From an uncultured Kiritimatiellota bacterium (GTDB lineage: Bacteria > Verrucomicrobiota > Kiritimatiellia > RFP12 > UBA1067), in contig CAKURH010000029.1 in assembly GCA_934675625.1 (NCBI GenBank), forward strand, positions 1 through 37,570: a stretch of DNA of 37,570 nucleotides, written 5' to 3'. Each line of letters opens with the position of its first letter. Position 1 is the first letter of the stretch. Below, piece after piece: positions 18,370 to 25,056 of this stretch. The position numbers and the translations under genes were made by a program. Under the pieces are notes generated by a model. That model did not search any database. It was not told the origin of the DNA and saw only the letters and a list, made by a program, of their open reading frames with translations.

Positions 18370-18882
18370 ATGAAACCGATTGCCCCCGACACGTCTGCGC
18401 CTGAAGATCCCTTTGCCGGCTATGTGCCCGTGAAGGTGGCGCACCCTGTCGTGGACGTGGGTGACGTGCCCGACCTGCCGCCGTCCGAAAGGCCGCGTCG
18501 CTGGAAGCCGCCGCGTCGTCGCAAGCCGGGGCGGTCGCTGGTCAGCGGATGCGGAACGCTCGTCTTCCTGCTGTGCGCCGCGATTGCCGTTGTCGTGATC
18601 GCCGTCATCGCCTACGGGTATTTCTATGATCGCCCGGTGACGGCGGAGATGCCCGAACTGACCGTCTGCGCGCGCCCGGTCAATGCCTTGTCCGAGTGGG
18701 GCCGTGCGGCGCGCGCTCGGCTGACGGAACTTGCCGGGACGAATCTCGCCCGTCGGCTGACGCTGGGGCTCGGCTCGTCGCCCAACGTCGTCTCGCAGTC
18801 CATCGAACGCGTGTCGGCGATCGGCGTGCAACGCCGCAGTCGGCAAGACGAGGCGCAGCGATTTGTCGACGGCCTCGACTGA
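18370..18882 (+). CDS. Small single-pass membrane protein, unrecognised
   Basis: This 170-aa protein has a proline- and arginine-rich N-terminus (about 1-58, ending RRKPGR), one strong membrane segment (GTLVFLLCAAIAVVVIAVIA, about 62-81) and a C-terminal region of about 85 residues. That region has an amphipathic helix (SEWGRAARARLTELAG) and ends QRFVDGLD. The N-terminus is probably cytoplasmic by the positive-inside rule. I do not recognise the family. It lies 17 nt before the PilT-like ATPase gene, so an accessory role with that ATPase is possible but only inferred from adjacency. The transcript appears leaderless. Confidence 0.75.
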   Translation: MKPIAPDTSAPEDPFAGYVPVKVAHPVVDVGDVPDLPPSERPRRWKPPRRRKPGRSLVSGCGTLVFLLCAAIAVVVIAVIAYGYFYDRPVTAEMPELTVCARPVNALSEWGRAARARLTELAGTNLARRLTLGLGSSPNVVSQSIERVSAIGVQRRSRQDEAQRFVDGLD

Positions 18883-18899
18883 AGAAAGGTTGAATCATC

Positions 18900-19982
18900 A
18901 TGGATGCCCTGTTGACGAATCTCTTTGAGCAATGCGAAGACTATGGCGCGAGCGACGTGCATCTGGCGGCGGAGATGGCCCCGCGTTTCCGCCTGCGCGG
19001 CACGCTCGTCGAGAAGGGCGGCTACCGTCCGTTCGATCAGGCGACCGTCGACCGCCTGGCGATGGAGCTCGGCCTCCTGACGCTGCCGCCCGGCTGCCCG
19101 GACGGAACTGAGCGCATCCGCCGGACGCTGTTGTCCGAAGGGTCGCTGGACGGCGCCCTGACGTCCCTCGGCGGCGTGCGCTACCGCTTCAACGTCTTTC
19201 GCGAGGGCGGACGCCACGCCGTGGCCCTGCGCCGTCTCGACTCGACGTTTCGCTCGTTTGACGAGCTGGGGCTGCCGCCGATGCTGGAGGCGTTCTGCGA
19301 CGCGACGGACGGCCTGTTCATCGTGACGGGTCCGACCGGCTCCGGCAAGTCGACGACGCTGGCGACGATGATCGACCGCATCAACCACACGCGCAACGCG
19401 CACATCGTCACCATCGAGGATCCCGTCGAGTTCGTCCACCGCTCCGACCGCTGCATCGTCAACCAGCGGCAGATCGGACGCGACGCGCCGAGCTTCAACA
19501 ACGCGCTGGTCGCCGCGCTTCGGCAGGATCCCGACGTCATCCTCGTCGGCGAGATCCGCGACCTGGAGACGATCCGGACGGCGCTTCAGGCGGCGGAAAC
19601 CGGGCACCTGGTGCTGACGACGCTGCACGCCGGCGACTGCGCGGGGGCCATCGAGCGACTCGTCGGCGTGTTCCCCGCCGACGAGCAGGCGAGCGTGCGC
19701 CAGCAGCTGGCGCTCGTCCTGCGCGGCATCTTCACCCAGCACCTCGTGCGCCGGGCCGACGGCGACGGGCGCGTGCCCGTCTGCGAGCTGCTGATCAACA
19801 ATCCCGCCATCTCGAACTTCATCGTCACCGGGCGCAGCCAGCAGGTCTATTCGGCGATGGAGGTCGGCGGGCCGTATGGCATGTGCACGATCGACCAGTC
19901 GCTGAACGCGCTGCTCGACGCGGGCCTGATCACGGTCGAGACGGCGTGTGCGCTTTCGAAGAACCCGCAACAGTACAGGTAA
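18900..19982 (+). CDS. pilT: PilT-like type IV pilus retraction/secretion ATPase
   Basis: This 360-aa cytoplasmic ATPase matches PilT in length and domain order. The N-terminal PAS-like part contains GASDVHLAAEMAPRFRLRG. The core has Walker A GPTGSGKST (144-152), an Asp box (VTIEDPVEFVH), Walker B VILVGEIRD (E218) and a His box (GHLVLTTLHAGD). PilT hexamers power retraction of type IV pili at the inner membrane. The C-terminal AIRNLIRE motif of classical PilT is replaced by AISNFIVTG, so it may be a PilU-like or specialised paralogue. AAGAAAGG precedes the ATG. It follows the small membrane protein closely; no pilin or other pilus gene is in the window. Confidence 0.9.
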   Translation: MDALLTNLFEQCEDYGASDVHLAAEMAPRFRLRGTLVEKGGYRPFDQATVDRLAMELGLLTLPPGCPDGTERIRRTLLSEGSLDGALTSLGGVRYRFNVFREGGRHAVALRRLDSTFRSFDELGLPPMLEAFCDATDGLFIVTGPTGSGKSTTLATMIDRINHTRNAHIVTIEDPVEFVHRSDRCIVNQRQIGRDAPSFNNALVAALRQDPDVILVGEIRDLETIRTALQAAETGHLVLTTLHAGDCAGAIERLVGVFPADEQASVRQQLALVLRGIFTQHLVRRADGDGRVPVCELLINNPAISNFIVTGRSQQVYSAMEVGGPYGMCTIDQSLNALLDAGLITVETACALSKNPQQYR

Positions 19983-19992
19983 TCGAATATGA

Positions 19993-19998
19993 TATAAT
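19993..19998 (+). promoter_or_regulatory. -10 element (TATAAT) 6 nt before ATG; probable leaderless start
   Basis: TATAAT ends at 19998 and the ATG is at 20005, exactly where transcription should start. There is no room for a Shine-Dalgarno sequence. The -35 position (ACAGTA) is not consensus. Confidence 0.65.
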
Positions 19999-20004
19999 AG
20001 CGGC

Positions 20005-20967
20005 ATGATCTTCCGAGCAAGGTGCGGTGTGCGAACGAGGGCCTTACTCGCCCTCGCGCTTGCGCTTGCCTCGGTCACGGCTTCGGCCATCGACGCCTCG
20101 AACCGCTATCGGTCGCCGCGCAATCCGGAACGCCGCATTCGCGCCTCGACGGAGCTCATCGTGCTGCACACGACCGAAGCACCCGCGCGCAGTTCCCTCA
20201 ACAAGGTTTCGGATCGCGGCGAATGCCATTTTTGCGTGACGGAAGACGGTTCCGTCTACCGCATCGTCGACCGTGACCGCGAGGCGTTCCACGCGGGGCG
20301 CTCGATGTGGAACGGCAAGGAGGATGTCGACAAGTTCTCGATCGGCATCGAATGCGTCGGCTACCACGACAAGGCGATGCCCGCCGCGCAGATTCGCGCG
20401 ATCCGCACGCTCGTCAAGGAGCTGCAGGCCATGTACAGCCTGCCCGACCACAAGGTCGTCTGCCACAGCCACGTCGCCTACGGTGCGCCGAACAAGTGGC
20501 ACCGTTACAAGAATCGGGGGCGCAAGCGCTGCGGCATGCTCTTCGCCATGCCGTCCGTCCGGCGGCAGCTCGACCTCAAGACGCGTCCCGCCTACGACCC
20601 GGACACGCGCGCCGGGCGGCTGAAGCAGGCCGATCCCTATCTCCAGAAGGTGCTGTACGGCAGCGTCGACACGATGGTCGCCGCCTATGGCGCGCCGAAG
20701 CCCGTCTCGCCGGCGCCGAAGCTCGCGCCGCGCATTGCCGCGCCGAAATCGGACAGGAAACAGGCACCGACGCCTTCCCGTCCGTCGGCAAAGGCGGTCG
20801 TGAAGAAGAAGGCGTCCGAGCGCGCGAGCCGCGTCCACGTAGTCCGTCCGGGCGAGACGCTGATGGTCATCTCCGGCAAGACCGGCGTGTCCATGAGCAA
20901 GATCCGGGCCCTGAACGGGCTGCGCTCCGACCGCATTCTCGTGGGGCAGAAACTGAAGCTTGAATGA
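20005..20967 (+). CDS. N-acetylmuramoyl-L-alanine amidase (Amidase_2/PGRP-like) with LysM domain
   Basis: This 320-aa secreted protein has a signal peptide (ALLALALALASVTASA, about 13-28). The amidase domain (about 45-185) keeps the zinc-binding His in VLHTTEA (H55) and in CHSHVAYG (H154). The usual DPG motif is replaced by KRCGMLF, so C176 may be the third zinc ligand, as Cys is in PGRPs and T7 lysozyme. It would cleave the MurNAc-L-alanine bond of peptidoglycan in the periplasm. A Pro/Lys-rich linker (about 230-272) leads to a LysM domain (277-320: VVRPGETLMVIS...NGL..DRILVGQKLKLE) for wall binding. The transcript appears leaderless. Confidence 0.9.
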   Translation: MIFRARCGVRTRALLALALALASVTASAIDASNRYRSPRNPERRIRASTELIVLHTTEAPARSSLNKVSDRGECHFCVTEDGSVYRIVDRDREAFHAGRSMWNGKEDVDKFSIGIECVGYHDKAMPAAQIRAIRTLVKELQAMYSLPDHKVVCHSHVAYGAPNKWHRYKNRGRKRCGMLFAMPSVRRQLDLKTRPAYDPDTRAGRLKQADPYLQKVLYGSVDTMVAAYGAPKPVSPAPKLAPRIAAPKSDRKQAPTPSRPSAKAVVKKKASERASRVHVVRPGETLMVISGKTGVSMSKIRALNGLRSDRILVGQKLKLE

Positions 20968-21004
20968 CGGACGGGTTGGCGAAGGGCGTGCGGTCGCCGC
21001 AGTG

Positions 21005-21036
21005 TAGGAGCAAATTTGGTATAATAGCCGCTCCTA
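21005..21036 (+). promoter_or_regulatory. -10 element flanked by a perfect inverted repeat
   Basis: TATAAT (21020-21025) is enclosed by TAGGAGC (21005-21011) and its perfect complement GCTCCTA (21030-21036). A repressor site overlapping the -10 is one reading; an RNA hairpin is not, because transcription would start inside the repeat. An AAGGAAAAG ribosome-binding site follows before the ATG at 21062. Confidence 0.5.
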
Positions 21037-21061
21037 ACGGTTTATAAGGAAAAGAAAACAC

Positions 21062-21448
21062 ATGTCACAGTTTTTCGACTACACGGGCGTCGTCGAGGAA
21101 GTCCACGAGACGCAGAGCTTCGGCTCGAACGGGTTCACCAAGCGCGAGGTCATCATCGGCAATGACGTCGATTCGCCTTCGAAGTATCCGAACCCCGTCA
21201 AGTTCACGTTCAAGAAGGACAACTGCTCGCTGCTGGACGGCATCAAGAAGGGCCAGCGCGCGAAGATCCACTTCGTCATCGACGGCCGCCGCTGGGAAGG
21301 GCCGCGCGGCGTCCAGTTCTTCGTCGACCTCACGGGCCTCAAGATCGAAGTCCTGAATGCGGACGGCTCCTCGACCGAACCCGTGCCCGCGCCCGCCGAA
21401 CCCGATTTCCCCGCTGACGCCGGTGACGTGGACGACATGCCTTTCTAA
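21062..21448 (+). CDS. DUF3127 OB-fold-like protein with SSB-type acidic C-terminal tip
   Basis: This 128-aa protein matches DUF3127: FDYTGVVEEVHETQSFGSNG, FTKREVIIG, VKFTFKKDNC and GQRAKIHFVIDGRRWEG. The fold is predicted to be a small OB-like beta-barrel. A Pro/acidic linker (about 98-120) ends in DVDDMPF, very like the DDIPF tip by which single-stranded-DNA-binding proteins recruit repair enzymes. A DNA-maintenance role is inferred. It is not ordinary SSB, because the core sequence differs. The last 26 bases overlap the proposed GTG start of prmC. Confidence 0.82.
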   Translation: MSQFFDYTGVVEEVHETQSFGSNGFTKREVIIGNDVDSPSKYPNPVKFTFKKDNCSLLDGIKKGQRAKIHFVIDGRRWEGPRGVQFFVDLTGLKIEVLNADGSSTEPVPAPAEPDFPADAGDVDDMPF

Positions 21449-22292
21449 GGCCTCGGCCTTTCTGGACGCGAAGAGCGTCCCGGACGCGGCGGTCGCGGCG
21501 GAACTCCTGATGGCCCGGCTACTGAAGACGGGGCGCGGATTTTTGGCGTCCGCGCTTGACCACGAAGTCTCCGAACGCCAGCTGGAGGCGATGCGGCGCG
21601 GCATGGCGCGTCTCGTCAAAGGCGAGCCGATCCAGTACGTCCTCGGCGAGTGGGACTTCCGCACGCTGACGCTGACGTGCGACCGCCGCGCGCTCATTCC
21701 GCGCCCCGAAACGGAAGAGCTCGTCACGCGCGTCCTGCGCCACCTTGCCACCCGTTCCCCAGCCCCCGTTCCCACGTCCCCCTTCATCATCGACGTGGGG
21801 ACGGGAACGGGCGCGATTATCCTCTCGCTCGCGAAGGAATTTGCGGGCGAGGCGGTCTTTCTCGGAACGGACGTGAGCGAGGACGCGATTGCGCTTGCGC
21901 GCGCGAACGCCGTGCGGTGCGGACTCGCCGAGAAGGTGAAGTTTGCGGTGGCGGACGGACTGGACGACTTCGACGAGCCGCAGAGCGTGGACGTCATCGT
22001 GTCCAATCCGCCCTACATCGAAAGCGCGGTCTGCGAGACGCTCGATCCGCGCGTCCGCGACTTCGAGCCACGCCTTGCGCTGGACGGCGGGGCGGATGGC
22101 CTTGCATTCTATGACCGCTACCTTGGCGATGCGGTGAACCTGCTCAAGCCCGGCGGGGCGGTCTTCTTTGAGATTGGCGAGAATCAGGGCGCGGCGTTGC
22201 GTCGCCTGATGTCGGACTACGGCTTCGAGAACATCATTCTTGAAAAGGATCTCGCGGGCCGCGATCGCTATGCGTCCGCCACGCTGCCGTAA
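21423..22292 (+). CDS. prmC: Peptide chain release factor N5-glutamine methyltransferase PrmC
   Basis: PrmC methylates the GGQ glutamine of release factors RF1 and RF2 using S-adenosylmethionine. The protein has the N-terminal helical domain (DAAVAAELLMARLLK, EPIQYVLGEWDF, LIPRPETEELV), the SAM-binding loop DVGTGTGAIILSLA and the catalytic NPPY at 195-198. GTG at 21423 is proposed as the start, giving MTWTTCLSKASAFLD and 289 aa. The first in-frame ATG (21510) would remove the conserved first helix. The start lies inside the DUF3127 gene (26-nt overlap), so translation is probably coupled. No clear Shine-Dalgarno is seen. Confidence 0.92.
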   Translation: MTWTTCLSKASAFLDAKSVPDAAVAAELLMARLLKTGRGFLASALDHEVSERQLEAMRRGMARLVKGEPIQYVLGEWDFRTLTLTCDRRALIPRPETEELVTRVLRHLATRSPAPVPTSPFIIDVGTGTGAIILSLAKEFAGEAVFLGTDVSEDAIALARANAVRCGLAEKVKFAVADGLDDFDEPQSVDVIVSNPPYIESAVCETLDPRVRDFEPRLALDGGADGLAFYDRYLGDAVNLLKPGGAVFFEIGENQGAALRRLMSDYGFENIILEKDLAGRDRYASATLP

Positions 22293-22308
22293 TGCTCGAA
22301 ATCTGCGG

Positions 22309-22332
22309 GCCCCGTTGCAACCGAAGCGGGGC
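22309..22332 (+). terminator. Probable intrinsic terminator after prmC
   Basis: GCCCCG (22309-22314) pairs with CGGGGC (22327-22332), followed by TGTTTGT. It sits 17 nt after the prmC stop and just before the next promoter. The T-run is weak. Confidence 0.5.
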
Positions 22333-22341
22333 TGTTTGTGG

Positions 22342-22374
22342 TATAATGCGCATCATTCAATTTGAACGTTCAAA
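22342..22374 (+). promoter_or_regulatory. fhs promoter (-10) and downstream palindrome, possible operator
   Basis: TATAAT lies at 22342-22347. A perfect 14-bp palindrome TTTGAACGTTCAAA (22361-22374) starts about 13 nt later, over or just after the predicted transcription start, where a dimeric repressor would block initiation. Just after it, CAACAAGACTTGAA and CAACGAGACTGGAA form an imperfect direct repeat in the leader. Confidence 0.55.
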
Positions 22375-22409
22375 CAACAAGACTTGAAACAACGAGACTG
22401 GAAGTGCTT

Positions 22410-24173
22410 ATGGAACTTGACCCGACGAAGATGAAGGACTGGCAGATTGCCGAAGCGGCCGAAGCGAACCTGAGGCCCGCCGCCGACCTCGCGCAGGAGC
22501 TCGGCATTCAGGACGGCGAATGGGACGCCTACGGGAAGTTCCTCGCGAAGGTGGACGTGACGAAAGTCCTGAAGCGCGTGGGCGCGGGCCGTCGCGGCAA
22601 GTACATCGACGTGACGGCGATCACGCCGACGGCGCTTGGCGAGGGCAAGACGACGACGACCTTGGGGCTCGTCGAAGGGCTCGGACGCCTCGGCAAGAAG
22701 GTCATCGGCTGCGTGCGCCAGCCGTCGGGCGGGCCGACCTTCAACATCAAGGGCTCCGCCGCCGGCGGCGGGCTCGCGCAGGTTGTGCCGCTCACGTCGC
22801 TCTCGCTCGGACTCACGGGTGACATCGACGCGGTGACGAACGCGAACAACCTCGCGATGGTTGCCCTCAACGCGCGCATGCAGCACGAGCGCAACCACGA
22901 CGACGCCTGGCTTGCCGAACGCGGCCTAAAGCGCCTCGACGTCGACGAGAGCCGCATCCAGTTCCGCTGGGCGATGGACTTCTGCGCGCAGGGGCTCCGC
23001 AACATCGAGATCGGCAAGGGCGGCAAGCTCGACGGCTACACATGCGCGTCCGGCTTCTACATCACCGTCGCCTCGGAGGTGATGGCAATTCTCGCGATGG
23101 CGTCGGATCTGAAGGACCTGCGCGAACGCCTGTCGAAGATCATCGTCGCCTACTCGAAATCGGGTGCGCCCGTCACGACGCGGGATCTGGAGGTCGACGG
23201 CGCGATGTGCGCGCTGCTCGTGAACGCGATCAAGCCGACGCTGATGCAGTCGCTCGAAGGCCAGCCGATGTTCGTCCATGCGGGGCCGTTCGCGAACATC
23301 GCGATCGGGCAGAACTCGGTCGTCGCCGACCGCCTTGCGTGCGCGCTCGGCGACTACGTCGTCACGGAGTCCGGCTTCGCGTCCGACATGGGCTTCGAGA
23401 AGTTCTGGAACATCAAGTGCCGCTGCTCGGGGCTGAAGCCCGATGCGGTCGTGCTCGTCGCGACGGTGCGCGCGCTGAAGGCGCACGGCGGCGCGCCGAA
23501 GGTCAAGGCGGGGCTGCCGCTTGACCCGGCCTACACGACGGAGAACCTGGAACTCCTCGAAAAGGGCTGCGACAACCTGCTCGCGCACATCGACATCATC
23601 CGCCGCGCGGGCGTCCAGCCCGTCGTCTGCCTCAACGCCTTCTACACCGACACGCCGGCCGAGCGCGAACTCGTCCGCAAGGTCGCGGAGCGCGCGGGCG
23701 CGGCGTTCGCCGTCTCCGACCACTGGCTCAAGGGCGGGGAGGGCGCGCTCGACCTCGCCCAGGCCGTCATCGCGGCGTGCGACGCGCCGAACGACTTCGC
23801 GTACCTCTGTGACCTCGCCGAGCCGCTGAAGGACCGCATCGAGAGACAGGTCAAGGAGATCTACGGCGGCGACGGCGTCGACTACGAGCCGCTGGCGGCG
23901 GAGAAGCTCGCGGCGTTCCAGGCGAACCCCGAGACGGCGCATCTGCCGGTCTGCATGGCGAAGACGCAGTATTCGCTCTCGCACGACCCGAACCTGCTGG
24001 GGCGGCCGAAGGGCTGGCGCCTGCCGGTGCGGGACGTTCTCCTCTATCAGGGCGCGGGGCTGATTGTCCCGGTCGCGGGCGAGATCAAGCTCATGCCGGG
24101 CACGTCCGCCTCGCCGGCCTTCCGCCGCGTCGACGTCGACGTCGAGACGGGCAAGGTGCGCGGCCTGTTCTGA
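22410..24173 (+). CDS. fhs: Formate--tetrahydrofolate ligase
   Basis: This 587-aa cytoplasmic enzyme joins formate to tetrahydrofolate using ATP, giving 10-formyl-THF for one-carbon metabolism. The ATP-binding loop PTALGEGKTTTT is at 73-84. Other family strings are VRQPSGGPTFNIKGSAAGGG, LTGDIDAV, GFDMGFEKF-like SDMGFEKFWNIKCR and LMPGTSASPA near the C-terminus. It is slightly longer than the usual ~555-560 residues. ATG 22410 is chosen over an in-frame TTG at 22362, which lies inside the palindrome. It is preceded by a weak GGAAG. It has its own promoter and candidate operator. Confidence 0.96.
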   Translation: MELDPTKMKDWQIAEAAEANLRPAADLAQELGIQDGEWDAYGKFLAKVDVTKVLKRVGAGRRGKYIDVTAITPTALGEGKTTTTLGLVEGLGRLGKKVIGCVRQPSGGPTFNIKGSAAGGGLAQVVPLTSLSLGLTGDIDAVTNANNLAMVALNARMQHERNHDDAWLAERGLKRLDVDESRIQFRWAMDFCAQGLRNIEIGKGGKLDGYTCASGFYITVASEVMAILAMASDLKDLRERLSKIIVAYSKSGAPVTTRDLEVDGAMCALLVNAIKPTLMQSLEGQPMFVHAGPFANIAIGQNSVVADRLACALGDYVVTESGFASDMGFEKFWNIKCRCSGLKPDAVVLVATVRALKAHGGAPKVKAGLPLDPAYTTENLELLEKGCDNLLAHIDIIRRAGVQPVVCLNAFYTDTPAERELVRKVAERAGAAFAVSDHWLKGGEGALDLAQAVIAACDAPNDFAYLCDLAEPLKDRIERQVKEIYGGDGVDYEPLAAEKLAAFQANPETAHLPVCMAKTQYSLSHDPNLLGRPKGWRLPVRDVLLYQGAGLIVPVAGEIKLMPGTSASPAFRRVDVDVETGKVRGLF

Positions 24174-24174
24174 C

Positions 24175-24192
24175 ACAGGCCGTCGGCCCTGT
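24175..24192 (+). terminator. GC-rich hairpin after fhs
   Basis: ACAGGCC pairs with GGCCCTGT with one bulge, immediately after the fhs stop codon. There is no T-run, so termination may be partial. The next gene, at 24231, has no visible TATAAT of its own and may depend on read-through. Confidence 0.35.
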
Positions 24193-24230
24193 CCGGCCGC
24201 AGAAGAGCAACCGCCGCGCGGAATGCGTCG

Positions 24231-24995
24231 ATGAAGATTGCGGTCATTTCGGATATCCATGCCTATCCGGCGGCGTTGGATGTGGCACTGAAAGACGCGC
24301 GCGAACAGGGGGCGGCGCGGTTCGTCTGCCTCGGTGATATCGTCGGCTATGGCCCGTCACCGGTCGAGGCCGAGGCTTTGGCGCGGGCAAGCTTCGACAT
24401 CGTTGTCGCGGGGAATCACGATGCCGCCGTGGCGCAGCAGATCAGCGACCGTGACTTCAATCGCCGGGCGCAGAAGGCGGTCGACGTCCATCGGGCCGAA
24501 CTCGACGCGAATGCGCGCGCGTGGCTCGCCGCGTTGCCGCGTTATTGCGAAGAGGGCGCAGTCGCCTATGCGCATGGCACCGTCTGCCGGATCTTCGGAC
24601 GAACGTCGGCGGGCTTTGGCTATGTCTTCACGCCCGAAACGGCGGATCAGGCCTTTGCGGCCTTGCCGCCGAAGGTGCGGGTGTTATTCGTCGGCCACAC
24701 GCATGAGGCCTGTTCATGGGTCAAGTCGGAGGCCTCTGCGCTTCCGGTCGAATGCCCGCCCAAGGATTTCGTGCTGGATCTAAACGCACGTTACATCGTG
24801 AACGTTGGTTCCGTGGGCTATCCGCGTAGCACGAGAGAATCGACCTACGTGCTTTTCGACACCGAAACGAACCATGTCCAGTTTCGTCGCCTACACTTTG
24901 ACTTTGCCGACTACCATCGACAGCTGACCGCGCACGGCATCAACATCCCCCTGTGGCTTGAAGACCATCTGGCGCGGCAGGGTATGGCGTGTTGA
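24231..24995 (+). CDS. Calcineurin-like metallophosphoesterase
   Basis: This 254-aa cytoplasmic phosphoesterase keeps all the metal-binding motifs: SDIH (D8, H10), GDIVGYGP (D36), GNHD (N62-D64), AHGT (H115) and GHTH (H156, H158). That arrangement is typical of YfcE-like dimetal phosphodiesterases and phosphatases, but the substrate cannot be told from sequence. It lies 57 nt after fhs and 61 nt before the receiver-kinase gene, which has its own promoters. Being next to a kinase and a histidine phosphatase, it could belong to the same signalling group; that is inference. Confidence 0.9.
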   Translation: MKIAVISDIHAYPAALDVALKDAREQGAARFVCLGDIVGYGPSPVEAEALARASFDIVVAGNHDAAVAQQISDRDFNRRAQKAVDVHRAELDANARAWLAALPRYCEEGAVAYAHGTVCRIFGRTSAGFGYVFTPETADQAFAALPPKVRVLFVGHTHEACSWVKSEASALPVECPPKDFVLDLNARYIVNVGSVGYPRSTRESTYVLFDTETNHVQFRRLHFDFADYHRQLTAHGINIPLWLEDHLARQGMAC

Positions 24996-25010
24996 GCACC
25001 GTCGCGATGC

Positions 25011-25036
25011 TATAATGTCGGCAGTTTTTGTATAAT
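25011..25036 (+). promoter_or_regulatory. Tandem duplicated -10 elements
   Basis: TATAATGTCGGCAG (25011-25024) and TATAATGTCTGCA (25031-25043) repeat exactly 20 bp apart before the receiver-kinase gene. Either could serve as the -10. The second gives a leader of about 14 nt before ATG 25057, the first about 34 nt. Confidence 0.6.
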
Positions 25037-25056
25037 GTCTGCACAAGACTGAAGCC

